From the NCBI GenBank assembly GCA_934045905.1, contig OW203769.1, forward strand, positions 31,933,345 to 31,997,344: a stretch of 64,000 bases of DNA, written 5' to 3'. Source of the stretch: Leuctra nigra. Its lineage: Eukaryota; Arthropoda; Insecta; Plecoptera; Leuctridae. The notes under the pieces were generated by a model. The model was not told the DNA's origin and ran no database searches. It saw only the letters and a list, made by a program, of their open reading frames with translations. This document shows positions 20,823-32,216 of this stretch, piece by piece. Positions within the stretch are counted from its first letter, which is position 1. Each line of letters starts with the position of its first letter. The translations under genes and the position numbers were made by a program.

Positions 20823-21808
20823 AGGCTACACCGTTCAACCAATCGATATGACATTTTGTATGAGCGGTCACAGGTTTTGGTTTTCAATTAGATCTTGTGA
20901 TTGGTTAAAAATTAAAAATCGAACCGTTTGACCGACCAACTTTGAATTTTATATTGCCAGTGGGACCAACGTTTTAGGTTCTTGACAATTTTAAGATAAA
21001 TCTATCATCTATATGAATAATGTAAAGAGGTCTTGTCATTTAACGAATGCTGAAATTATATAGGTTGTTGGAAAGTAGACATTTTTCTGACAATCTCAGA
21101 TGCAGTGTTGGGTAAGTTCCTCAAAAAAAGGAACTAGTTCCAGTTCCAGTTCTTTTGAGCAAAAAGGAACTAGTTCCCAGTTCCTAGTTCCTTTTAAATA
21201 AAGGAACTGGAAAGTTACCAGTAAGGAACTAAGTTCCTTTTAAGTTACTTTGCACTCAAAAAACCACCCGATTTTTTTTAAAATTACCAGGGTCTCTAAA
21301 TTGAGCGAGCCAAGGGATTAAGTATATTTTCAGAAATCAGGCCTAATTTTGGTAGGCACAAAAAATGCATCATCATTCATTATAAATTATGTGAAAATCA
21401 TTTCTAAGATTCATACGATTCATTAGATGTCTATTCGAAAGGAACTTAAAAATAACGTGAAATAAGTTCCCAGTTCCTTACAAAAAGGAACTTTTTAGTT
21501 CCTAAGTTCCTTTCAAATTAAAGGGACTAAGTTACCCTAAAAGTTCCCCATAAAGGAACTAGTTCCTCCCCAACACTTCTCAGATGGTATGTTATGAACT
21601 GCAAATTCAAAAGATTTGACCTACAACCGACAAAATTATTTGTCAAATTCATTGAAAAAATCAAATTCAGAATCACTGCTCCTTTGAGGCATTTAGCATT
21701 CTAAATTGTCTATAATGTCTATTATAGAGCATCAAACTTTTCACGCATGTCAATTCGCATGCAATACGAATGCTCGCTTATCAACGCGTCACACAGAGCG
21801 TTTTCTAG
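20823..21808 (+). mobile_element. Helentron-like fragment F, split by a hAT-type MITE
   Basis: The left part (20823-21102) has the family phrases ACCGTTCAACCAATCGATA and GACCGACCAACTTTGAA. The right part (21579-21808) ends CGCTTATCAACGCGTCACACAGAGCGTTTTCTAG. The MITE 21103-21578 inserted between them. Confidence 0.6.
21103..21578. mobile_element. hAT-type MITE with perfect 8-bp TSD CTCAGATG
   Basis: Starts CAGTGTTGGGTAAGTTCC and ends GTTCCTCCCCAACACTT. The direct repeat CTCAGATG lies on both sides (21095-21102 and 21579-21586). The interior is full of GGAACTAGTTCC-like repeats on both strands. The 8-bp duplication and CAGTGTTGGG tip are hAT hallmarks. Confidence 0.88.
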
Positions 21809-22053
21809 GTATTAAAGATACTATGACGTTGAGATCCTCTATTATAGCTGGAAACATTCTATTTTTCCCAGCCAACATTCAAATATAACATTTGATCTCT
21901 TCTGGGACATCATCATTAGATGAAGCCAAATTACATTTCACAGGAAATTCGTCAGAACGTAATTCTATATTTTATCGTTCGTTATGTTAACGACATACGT
22001 CACCTGATCGGTGCGAGGATGCGCTCGACATCTCTCGACCTTGATCCAGAGTT

Positions 22054-22060
22054 GATATAA
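22054..22060 (+). promoter_or_regulatory. TATA-like box upstream of gene 3
   Basis: GATATAA lies 61-67 bp before the start codon of gene 3, which would place transcription start near 22085 and give a short leader. This is by position and match only. Confidence 0.35.
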
Positions 22061-22120
22061 CGCGCTGGACGTCTGGGAGGCCGTGACTGTGACCACATTG
22101 CTCCACACAGCGGCGTCAAG

Positions 22121-25100
22121 ATGATGAAGTGCTTCTTGTTTATGATGTGCGCTTGCGCGGCCACTTCCATGAAGTTGCGTGAGTAACCATCTGGCAATTC
22201 ATTCAAATGTTATTTAGGTAGTTGATTAATTAATTTGATTCATTATAAATTTGGAGAAAATTTATCAGGCGTAATTTTGAATTATAAATCGATTACGAAC
22301 TCCAGAATGCAGTGATTTTTAGTATGTATTATGATTTTTTATTTCGGGTTTGTTTATTTTTTAGTTTTTCGAATCGCTTATTCGAAAATTTTGGTATTTA
22401 TTGCATCACACGATACTGAATGTCACTTCGATTCTGCAACATTCTGCATCAATTATTTTGCATTCATTTTGTAGATCTACAAGCTGTAAAAAAATACTAG
22501 CCTAGATTTTCTTAAAGCAATACTGAGGTATCAGTGCTGTGATGAGATAATTTTATTTTTATCTAGATAAAGATAAACTGCTAAAAATATATATAGATAA
22601 GACAATAGATACATTTCCAAGAAATCATCTAGATAATAGATAAATATACAAACTAATTATATAGATAATTGTAATAGATACAAGATAATTTTTTTTACTA
22701 AATACTAGAATTGTTCACAAATTATTTTCAAATCCTAAATTCGGAACTCGATTTTTTTTTTAAAAAGGGCTGTCAAAACAAGCTAACTAATGCGACTAAA
22801 CGGAGATGATTTTCATGTTTCATAACAACTGACCTTATTTTGATGTTCGTGCATGTTCATACACACAAATGCATTTCTAATTTTATATGTTTTTAACAAG
22901 ATAATTGCCAATAGATAACAATAAAGATAACCAATTATTTAATAATCTAGATAAGATAGATAAGAAAAAATTATCTAGATAAATGTCTAGATAATTTTAT
23001 CTAGATAAGTCACAACACAGATTATTCGTGGATTTCCTGAATCGAGTGGTAAATTCTGGGACGGTTCCCTACTAATATCCACAATCGCCTCCTTCTTACC
23101 GTCCATCCTTGCCTAATTCTTCATCATCATCTCCCTATCATCATCATAACCATCCACCTAACAGCATGATGTTTAAATCGATAATAGTATTAAAGGACAC
23201 AGTTTAATGTGAAGCTTTGGGGGGGGGGGGGGGGGGATCTCTTATAAATTAAAGTAGATGATTTCTCTTTCTTTCACAAACCGTCTCTATGCCCACATTG
23301 ATTTGTACCGGATATAACATCTAGTTGAATCTGACACCTGTTGCTTTGATTCCAGCTCCGTACTTCAAGCCGTGCTTTCGAGACGATCCCGACCTGAACT
23401 CTTGCTTCAAGCAGCACGCCATTGATGCGTTGCCACATCTCATCACAGAGAAAGGTAAGCACTTGTTGCTTCACGCATTGATGCGTTGCCACATCTCCTC
23501 AGAGCAGGAGCGCAATAACCAGGCAACTCGTCGAACAATCACCACCAGTGCCGGACTGGCTCGTCAGGGGCCTCGGCGGCTATTGTTACTATTTAAAAGT
23601 TTTTGGGAGAAAGCAGCCCACTAACCTGCTCCGCAGGGCGATTTTATGATTTTTATAACTTTAAAATGGAATGTAAAAATAATTTTGTGATTTTAAAAGC
23701 TCATTTTTTCACAAGAAAAACATAACAGAAAGGCCCGCCAATTATGCCCCGCAAGGCGCTTTTTGATTTTCTGTCATTCTTAAAATGATTTTGGGATTCT
23801 AAAAACTTGTATTTTTTGAGAATGGTGGTTAACAGAAAGTTATGTAAATGTACCCTAATTCTGCCCTGCAGGGATTATTTTCAATTTCAGTCACTTTTAA
23901 AACGATTTTGCGATTATAAAAACGTGTATTATTTTGAGCGAAGAAGCTAACATGAATTGAAATTAAAGAATGGACCCAGCCTGCACCGCAGGGCGATGTT
24001 TGATTATTTGTATTTATTTAAGCGATTTTGGGATCTAAAAATGTGAATTTGGCACCAAATGTCAAACATAAACTTAATGGAAAATGAAATTAAGTGAAGA
24101 CGCGACAAACCTGCCCCGCAGGGCGCTTTTTGGATTTTTTTAATTTCCAAACGATTTTGGGATTGTAAAATCAGTAAAATCGTGTATTTTACTTCAAAAT
24201 GCCCAAATAAAAGAGGCCCCCGCTTTTGAACTTTTATAATTTTTAATTTGTTTTTGGGATTGTAGGTATTTTCCTGCATAATGCCTAACACAAAGTTAAT
24301 GAAGACATATTTTGCCTACAGAGCGCTTCTCAAATTTTGTAGTTTAAGTATTGGTTGGGCTGCAAAATGTACAACATAAATTTAATATAGCATAGGACGA
24401 TTTTTTTTAGATTTTTGTTAATTTTCAATTGATTTTGGGATTGCAAAATCGTATATCTAAAATGGCTTCTAAATGCTCAACATGCTGTTATTGGGAGAAA
24501 CATTTAAATAGAAGAGGCCCCCAGCCTGCCCCGAAGAGCGCTTTTTGAATATTTGTAATTTGAAAATCGTTTTTTCTATGTGTAGGTTTACACATAGAAG
24601 AGGCCCCCAACCTGCCCCGCAGAGCACTTTTTTACTTCTATGGTATCTTTAAATGGATTTTTTGATGATAAAAATGTATGTTATACATAATCAAGGGGCC
24701 TCAATAGCCAGGGGCCTCGGCGGCGATCGCCGCCTAGCCGCCAGGGGCCAGTCCGGCCCGGGATCACCACAATAGGAGGTTTAGGTTAAAAGATGAACTT
24801 CACTGTTATTCCCCTTCTACGATGAGGAATGGTACTGTGATATAAATGATGACGTAATTAACTAGGAAAACGCTCAGCGTAACGCGTTGATGAGCGAGCC
24901 TTCGTACTGCATGCGATTTGATATGCGTTTGCAAGTATCAGCTGCTCTACATGACCTGAAACTGAAGCAAGAAGGCAGGGATGACAATTTAGTGTACATT
25001 TTTCAAATATTTCAAGAAAATGACAACAATTTTTTAAAATAACGACAGATTAGTCTTCAAATTGGCAAAAATACCTAAAATGTTGGTCCCAATGACCATG

Positions 25101-28100
25101 CAAAGTTTTAAGTTGATCGGTCAATCGGTTCTAATTTAAATTTCAAAAACCGCAGGAAAAATTGTTTAGAATTTTAACCAATGGTAGGATTTGGCGGAAA
25201 CTTTGAAAGATTGGGGACATTGTTGGTTGGAATGTCTTTTCAAAATTTCAAATTGATCGGACCAACCAATCGAAAGATTTTTTAAAATTTAAACCAATCA
25301 CTGGATCCCGTTTAAAAACGATTGCAGAGACGATCGATTGAATGTGCGGTTTGACCGGGGCTGTGCAGGCAAAAATCCAGTAAAATAACACAGAGAAAGT
25401 GCCATAAGAGCTCCGTGATGACGTATTAATGACGTGATCGTCTCGCAGGAGACCCGGACTACGGAATCCCGCCGATGTTGCCGATGAGGATCCCGGAGAT
25501 GCACTTCGACGACCAGAACCTCAAGTTCTCTCTCATCGACGTCACGATCATCGGCATCGACTCTCTGCAGATCGTCGACTACAGGTAACTACGTCACAGC
25601 TCTTATGACGTAAACCTAGAGCTAGAGTTGCTCTTATAATAAGTGTCCTTCTCATGTATAATGATTCTCATTGGAAAATCATTGTTGAAAAAATTTTCGT
25701 CATTTCATACCAGGGACTGGAACCCAAATGAATAACGGTTCCGATTCCTGTGCCGGTTCCATTTTGACCCATAAGGGTTCCGATCGGTTTCATGAAATTA
25801 TGACAAAATTTTAAATTATATTTTTGTGACGTAGTGTTTTGTAAACAAGGACCATAAAATGACGAAAACCAACATATTTTTGAAATCAGGAACACATGAA
25901 ACATATTTATAATATCATTTTTAGAAGTGTCTGAACAAAGAAATTAAAAGGGATACGTCCTAAGCATCCTAAAGTACGAATCAACTAATCGTGATACCCA
26001 GGTATATTCGCAAATATCTGAGTCTCTACCCATCCCGACCCTTCCCGAGCACGGGTTTCTATTCAAGCGCTCGATTGCCAAGAATGAGCTGTTAACCCGT
26101 CCATTCATGCGCTTCATTAGACAATATACATTCTTAAGATGTTTAGGGAATTGCGATTTTGATACTTTTGACGGCAAAAATGAATGTCAAATTGAACATA
26201 GATGAAAATCATTTTTTATTTTTCAAAATCTGTTTATATTTGGCCGAAATAATTTGTATCTCATATTTTATGCGTGCGATCAGTTTCGGCCAAATATGAA
26301 CCGATTTTGAAAAATAAAAATGATTTTCATCTATGTTCAATTTGACATTCATCTTTGCCGTCAAAAGTATCAAAATCTCAATTCCCTAAACATCTTAAGA
26401 ATCCATACTGTCTAATGAAGCGCATGAATGGACGGATTGACAGCTCATTCTTGGCAATCGAGCGCTTGAATAGAAGCCCGTGCTCGGGAAGGGTCGGGAC
26501 GCAGATATTTGCGAATATACCTGGGTATCACGATTAGTTGAGACGCACTTTAGCCCTGTCATTACCACCTCCACTCAATGCGTATGATGACGTGTTTTGA
26601 ACTCCTCTAGAGTGGACATCGCGAACCGTCACGAGGAGGCCGACTTCCTGTACCCGCGCATGGAGCTGTTCGGCCACTACAAGGCCAAGGGCAGTCAGAT
26701 GGGCATGGACATTGACGGCGCGGGGCCCTTTAACATCACCTCCAGTAAGTCGACTTGAGGCAGGTCTTAGGGGACATCATGTCGGGTGGCTGCGTCATGG
26801 TACCCGGGGTCGACATTTCAATTCGACACTAAAAGTTGCAATGTGCGCTCTGACGGCAGAAAGTGGCACTAGAGGTTTGAGGACAGAATACATTTCTCAT
26901 AAGCAACATGCTAAGTTTAGACACCTCTACATCAGGCACTAATAAACATAGAAACTTAAAAATAATTACAGTTATAGAAAAGATTATGATTTTTCGATCT
27001 GTCACCTCAGAATTTTTCTCCCGAGTTCAAATTGCAGTCTCAGAATGATGCAAACATGAAATGCGTCAGCCAATTAGAAGCTAGATCCGCCCATCGACCA
27101 ACCAATCATGTCACTCTAGAAGTATTATTACTGACAATTTTAAGTTTTATTTAAAAATTATCTATTATCCATCAACGGAAATGAATAGTTACTGTATGTA
27201 CATGCATTCATAAGTTTACATAGTATCAGGTTAAAAAGGACTTCAATTGTCTGAATAACCTGTTAATTGCGTGTTTTTGAACCATGTTTTGCCATAAGAA
27301 ACCATGTTGGACGTGAACAGAGTCCGCTTTACTCCTGCCATCTTGAAAATATTTATAGTGACCGCAGCGCCATCTATTGATACTTTTAGTGTCGGAAGGT
27401 GCTGCAAGCGCGAGCGATATTGCCGCTTTTTGAAGGCACTGCATATTAGTAGCACTTTTTCACTTGCTTCTTGCATTGTTAATTAAGCGCCGGTTATTCA
27501 ACAAAACCGAAAAACGCTATAAAATTTACGATACGATTGGCGACTAAACCCGTCAATGAATTCATCTCAAATTTTAATCATAATTTAGATTAAATACAAA
27601 TTAGGGTTATCAATTGGCACATTTTTTAAATTAAATTTCATACGCTACCCAGCGAGACAAGAAAATAGACAATTTTTCACCAAAAATTAACTAATTGTTA
27701 CTAATTAAGAAAGCAAAAAATGAAAAATGTACTAGGTGATAACCCTAAGTTTGTCTTTTATCTAATCATTAATCAAATTTCAAATCATTTCGTCAACCAA
27801 TTTTGTCTCCAATCGTATCCAACAAAAAAAAGGTTGCTGCAACACGCGGCAAACTCGCTCGCGCTTGCAGCACCACCTTAATTTAAAATAAAATACTCTG
27901 TCAAATAAAATAAACACAGATACTGAAAATCTACTTTAGAACCATAGTCCGCAACACAATGTTGTTGTGTTCCGATTGTATAACTTTGCACGACAAACGA
28001 TCAACATCTCTCATGAGAGATTAGCATTGACTTGACTTTTTCATCAATCGACTTCGACGTGTCAATGTTATTCTCCCATAAGAGTTGTCGATCGCTGTTG

Positions 28101-29772
28101 ACAAGAGTAACGCGATCCCCGTGCTGATGGGCTGAGTTCTGATCGAATGCATGTCCGCAGTCAACTGCAAGGTGCGCGCGACGCACGACTACGTGCTGGA
28201 TGTGGGAGTCACCGGCAAGGACCACATGTCCGTCAAGAACCTCTCCGTCATCTTCGACCCCGAGCAGGCGTTCTTGCGCTTCGACGGGCTCTTCAAGGAT
28301 CCGGAGATGAGTGAGTCACAATGTACTTCCCCTTCGTTGCGTTGAATCCATTCAACTTTAGTCCCAGTGAAGTCAAAATGCATTAGATGAAATGTTTCTT
28401 TTCAACAGCCTTTTAGCCTCACAACAATTATTCGCAGGCCCGGAAAAATGTTAAATTTCAATATATCATTTTGTGAATTGTAACGCTAATTAAATACAAA
28501 TTATTACCAATTTGATACTTTAAATTCATTCATTTACTACTTATTATGTTTTGGAGGTAACCTGCGAAATAAAAACGCGCACCCCGACTGGGAATCGAAC
28601 CCAGATCCTTCGGGTTTCCGGCCCTATGCTTTAACCATTAAGCTATCGGGACGCATTCTTAATCAGCAGGTTGGGTTGCCATACAACTCTTGCGAGTCCG
28701 AGTATCTGACCTATACACGAAGACTGAAGCACTTCGACTTCATTTGACAACGTGAATACATCTCTCTCGAATGGCTATGCTCAAACTTCTGAGCTACGAG
28801 TGGATTGTTTGATAATGATGGAAAATTTAGTGAATCTCTCACTTTTATGTGTATTACTATCAATATTATGTGTATTACTATCAATAATCGATTTTTTTCT
28901 GGTATTATTCAGAGCTTAGCGTAAACAAGAAGTCTTGAAACGGACGCTTTCAGGACGCAAATGCTCTCGTACGTCAATAAGTATCCACTGGAAGAATGAT
29001 CGACGTTGAAACATAAAGTCAAGCCACTTCTTTGATTGTCATCCAGCATTCTATTGGAAACAATTAATTAACATCAAAATTATTATTAAAGATATTATAC
29101 AGTTATTAATAACTTATCCTGTTGACAGTAGATTTCAAGGTCGCCACGGGTGTCAGCGGTATTTCTGCCGGGAGAGGGGCAAGGCAACGAAAATAATTTT
29201 GCCCGAGTTAAGGGGGGTGTGGGGGGCGGTCTCTCCACTCTGCCCCGCTGGGCGTTTTTTGTATTTTGGCCACTTTGGAAATCAATTTTGAGACGTTTCG
29301 AGGTGTATTTTGTTGAAAAATTCAATCTTTTTTAAATTTTGACACTTTGAGGTGGTGAAGGGCATGCCCAGCAGGGAATTGTTTTGGTTTTATGACATTT
29401 TTTGATTTTTTTTGTTGATATTATTGTTTACAAAATACCACAAAAAATGCATGTTTTCCTAAACTCCTGTGGACTTCATTGAAGGTCACCATTCTTACAG
29501 CGAACGGTACTAATTGATGTCCGAAAGCGTTTGCGTCCTGAAAGCGTAAGTTTCAAGACTTGCCACACAGTTGTGATGTTGATGTTCCAGACGACAACGT
29601 GAACGGCATGCTGAACGAGAACTGGCGCGAGATGTTGGCCGACATGGGACCGACCATCTCCAAGCCGCTGGCCATCATGGCCACTGAGATCTACCACGGC
29701 ATCACTGACCACGTGCCCTATCACGACATCTACCCAGAGAGCGCCGCGGTCCTGGCGGCGGAGAAGGACTGA
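22121..29772 (+). CDS. Gene 3: JHBP/takeout-family secreted protein, complete
   Basis: Six exons: 22121-22178, 23356-23454, 25449-25584, 26611-26744, 28161-28310 and 29591-29772 (stop 29770-29772). They total 759 nt (252 aa), with the same phases as gene 2. The signal peptide is residues 1-16 (MMKCFLFMMCACAATS). C26 and C36 form the C-x9-C pair. GIPPMLPMRIPEMHF lies in exon 3, RHEEADFLYPRMELFGHY in exon 4, N139 is in an FNIT sequon, and LNENWREMLADMGP and DHVPYHDIYPE lie in exon 6. Exons 2-6 match gene 2 in length exactly and in sequence closely, so the two are the most recent pair in the array. Downstream, GGACGTCACG occurs twice (29825, 29869). No AATAAA is seen until about 30429. Intron 2 starts with a copy of the end of exon 2 (23472-23510). 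Confidence 0.91.
22532..23020. mobile_element. Degenerate hAT-like element rich in TCTAGATAA
   Basis: CAGTGCTGTGA at the left and TCACAACACAG at the right are imperfect inverted ends. The interior is made of ATCTAGATAA/GATAAT repeats. No clear target-site duplication was found, so the boundary call is tentative. It lies in gene 3 intron 1. Confidence 0.5.
23219..23236. repeat. Poly-G run (18 nt)
   Basis: A G18 run lies 120 bp upstream of exon 2 of gene 3. Confidence 0.95.
23472..23510 (+). pseudogene. Partial duplicate of gene 3 exon 2 end within intron 2
   Basis: CACGCATTGATGCGTTGCC plus ACATCTCCTCAGAG copies the exon segment beginning at 23415, shifted by 57 bp and with several changes. 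It lacks a clean GT donor, so it is probably non-functional. Confidence 0.8.
23548..24765. repeat. Long-period satellite-like element in gene 3 intron 2
   Basis: CCTGCCCCGCAGGGCGCTTTT or a variant recurs at about 23625, 23743, 23859, 23980, 24110, 24313, 24524 and 24611, each followed by TTTTGGGATT-rich AT sequence. The block is bounded by CCGGACTGGC...GGGGCCTCGGCGGC at 23552 and the inverted GCCGCCAGGGGCCAGTCCGG at about 24740. One stray unit occurs at 29237. Confidence 0.7.
24862..25310 (-). mobile_element. Helentron-like fragment E
   Basis: On the minus strand it ends ...AACGCGTTACGCTGAGCGTTTTCCTAG with T following. The other end is missing; similarity runs to about 25310 through family phrases such as TTTTAAGTTGATCGGTCAAT. 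It lies in gene 3 intron 2. Confidence 0.6.
25971..26552. mobile_element. Long foldback element in gene 3 intron 3
   Basis: Arms of about 260 bp (25971-26230 and 26290-26552) flank a spacer of about 60 bp. CAACTAATCGTGATACCCAGG at the left is matched inverted at the right. Each arm holds a mirrored ORF starting MPSKVSKSQFPKHLKN. It ends 58 bp before the exon 4 acceptor. Confidence 0.88.
26745..27395. other. Gene 3 intron 4, left part
   Basis: Nothing recognisable; AT-rich unique-looking sequence. Confidence 0.4.
27396..27880. mobile_element. MITE family M copy in gene 3 intron 4
   Basis: Bounded by AAGGTGCTGCAAGCGCGAGCG and the inverted CGCTCGCGCTTGCAGCACCACC. Both ends are the same type here, so this copy behaves as an inverted-repeat element. 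The interior carries the family phrases CACCCAGCGAGACAAG-like and GATAACCCTAAGTTTGTC. Confidence 0.75.
28582..28651 (-). tRNA. tRNA-like sequence (tRNA pseudogene or SINE head)
   Basis: On the minus strand, TCCCGAT pairs with GTCGGGG as a 7-bp acceptor stem with wobbles at the ends. GCTT-AATGGTTA-AAGC forms a D arm, and CTGGG-TTCGATT-CCCAG a perfect T arm with a canonical B box. The anticodon loop CCGGAAA lacks the universal T33, and its stem has a mismatch, so the anticodon (nominally GGA) is unreliable. It lies in gene 3 intron 5. A decayed tRNA or SINE head is more likely than a working tRNA. Confidence 0.5.
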
Positions 29773-31850
29773 CCTTCCCTTCTTGCTGGACAATACAACA
29801 CGGCGCCAAGGGGCTGTGCATGAAGGACGTCACGATTCAGGGGAGGGGGAGGGTCTGGAGCCAGTTGGACGTCACGTTTTGATATAGATATTTTCAAGCA
29901 TTTTAAATTTCAGTTGATATGTCGGGACCGGAAATTTCCTTAAAAACGATAAAATTCTGATTCATTTTGCAGTCAAAAATATTCTATTTAAGGGGGGACA
30001 GAGATACATTTGTTACGTCCTTTTAGGGGGGGGGGGGGGGGTGTCTTGAAAAGTGTGACACAGCGTGACAGGGGGGAGGAGGGGGGTGTCAAAATATCCC
30101 ATTTTTAGCGTGACGTCCTTTATACACAGCCCCCAATAGAGACAATTATAAAATTGCACCAATGGGGAATAATGATTTTTTTAAATTCGGTTAAAGTAAA
30201 TTTTTTCGCATTAACAACATATATCTTGGTAAAACACACTATTTTCAAACTCAAAAGTGTAAATTTTTATTCATAAATATGACATATTATATATTCAGTG
30301 GAAATTTTTGATAAAAATTACACGATTCGTTAGAAAATGTCAGGAATACTGTTTTTCCGCCAAAATGTCAACTGAAGTTCAATTTCATTGAAAATGTACA
30401 CTTTTGATTGTGACAGTGTGTTTTACGAATAAATGTGTTGTTATTTTGAAATAAGGTATTTAATTAATTTATGCATATTCCGTATTGGAGCGAATTTTGT
30501 ATTGTGTATTATTTTCTTGGGGGGGGGGGGGGGGGGGGGGGGGTTATAGGAGCGGGTGCCCTCTATTTTGTGGCATTCAAGCACTGCTCGATTATTTACA
30601 ATACATATGATTTCAGTGCCCCTCCACCCGACCCTCTCCAAAATATATTGTTTTCATCTACATACTTGAAACGAATCATACATTTTAATACACACTATTC
30701 TACAATTCGACATAAGGCGAGACGTAAGGAACGGAAAGGGAATGTTCAACTTGTGTTATGCGTTGCCGATGTTTACGTTACGTAGGCCTGTACTCTTGAG
30801 CGTAGAGGCGTTGCGCATGGGTTCTTATAAAACTTTGTCGTCATTTGAAAATGTAAAAAAAAACTTTTGCTGAAGATTTGTTGTGACATGCCTCTGGTGT
30901 TGACAACAATGGTGTTGCCATGGCAATACAAATTTTTCTTTGCCACTGTAAATTGTAGCTGATGTATTTTTGTTTAAAATTTAATAAAAATATTCTAGTT
31001 CAGTCAGCGTTTCAACTTGTATAGACTTAGGTATGAGTATTTTCAGCTTCGTTATGTAATTTAAATTTGCAACCGTCAAACAATAATTATTGACTGTTGG
31101 TGCGGTAAATGAAAATGTGTGTATTTCTGGAGAACGAATGTAAGTAGAATTTAGTTTGAATGACCATGTATTTTCAAGAGACTGCAGATTCTGAATTAAG
31201 ACACTCACATTTTTCAGAAAAATTTATAAAAATAGAAAAGTTAGAATGTGGAGCTTAAATTAAAAACGCAACTATTGCACTAAGATATAATTTTTTTTTT
31301 CACTCTTATTATTTTTATCGCCAAAATTTTAATTTCTTTCCGACTGTAAAAATTAGATTGTGAACACATAACAAAAGTATTTTATTTGCTCCATATTAAA
31401 GAGAGATTGATTTAACATGTGGTTGTAATTTTTCGATGTCATAACGTAATTATTGTATCAATATCAATAATTGAAATTGTCAAATTACTGTTAATCTGTT
31501 TGATTTTGAATGTGAATATCAAGAAATCCATCGCAGTCATGAAGCTGAGTGCCGCGTGAGTGCCACCTTAGTGCCGCCTGAGTGGCCTTCCTCCTCGGCA
31601 TTGCACACGATGACGTCACTGATCCGTGGCGCACTAAGTACAGGAGTTAACGGACAAGTACTGACATTTATTTAGCCAGCGAAGCGAGCGCGTCAGTTAA
31701 ACATATAGTCGAGAGTGTTCTCGACAACTGTTATCTGGGAAATGTGCAGTCAGACATGAAGTTTGATGAAATTAAATATCCAGAATCGAAAACAATTGTT
31801 ATACAAATATATTTAAACATAAATACTTTTTGGAAGTGGAAACACTTAGT
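29773..31850. other. Intergenic DNA after gene 3
   Basis: G16 lies at 30026-30041 and G25, the longest run in the window, at 30519-30543. GGGGGA-rich sequence occupies about 29835-30100. No gene is seen. Confidence 0.6.
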
Positions 31851-31862
31851 TTTAAACTGGGG

Positions 31863-32216
31863 AAGGAAAGTTTGAGATGGTATGAGCGATTGCAAGGGAT
31901 GGAACAAGGTAGAATTCCAAGAAGGGAGGCAGATCGAGCAGTAACAATAGGAAAGAAAAAGGCTGGGCGACTGAGAACAAAGTGAATGAGTGGAGTGGAA
32001 AGGGCTGCGGAAGAAAGAGGAGAGAATTGGAATGTGATTAGAGACGAAAAAGGGTGGGAGGATGTGGATAGACGGAAGGGGTTGGTTGAAAAGAGGAAGG
32101 ATGAAGAAAAGAAAACAGCAGTAGAGGAAGAGGAAGAAGAAGACGAAGAGATGGAGATAGAGGAGGGGCGTCGGACCTGGCAAGATTCATGGACATCATT
32201 ACTACATTCATACTAG
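31863..32216 (+). pseudogene. LINE (RTE/endonuclease-RT-like) C-terminal fragment
   Basis: The frame from 31878 reads WYERLQGMEQGRIPRREADR and GKKKAGRLRTK, then an in-frame TGA (31983-31985), then MSGVERAAEERGENWNVIRD and an acidic, E-rich tail. The RIPRR...GR.RTKW...A.ERG.NW pattern is the usual C-terminus of insect endonuclease/reverse-transcriptase LINE ORFs. The TGA stands where the family has tryptophan, so the copy is dead. No RT core is present. Confidence 0.7.

Noticed and set aside
25944..26537. Two ORFs encoding the same MPSKVSKSQFPKHL start on opposite strands
   Set aside because: They are mirror images in the two arms of a foldback element; there is no splice context or family match.
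28582..28651. A functional nuclear tRNA gene
   Set aside because: The anticodon loop lacks T33, the anticodon stem is mismatched and no isotype fits; kept only as tRNA-like.
31731..32183. 150-codon minus-strand ORF, Phe/Leu/Pro/Ser-rich
   Set aside because: It is antisense to the LINE C-terminal fragment; its composition is simply the complement of the E/K-rich coding strand.
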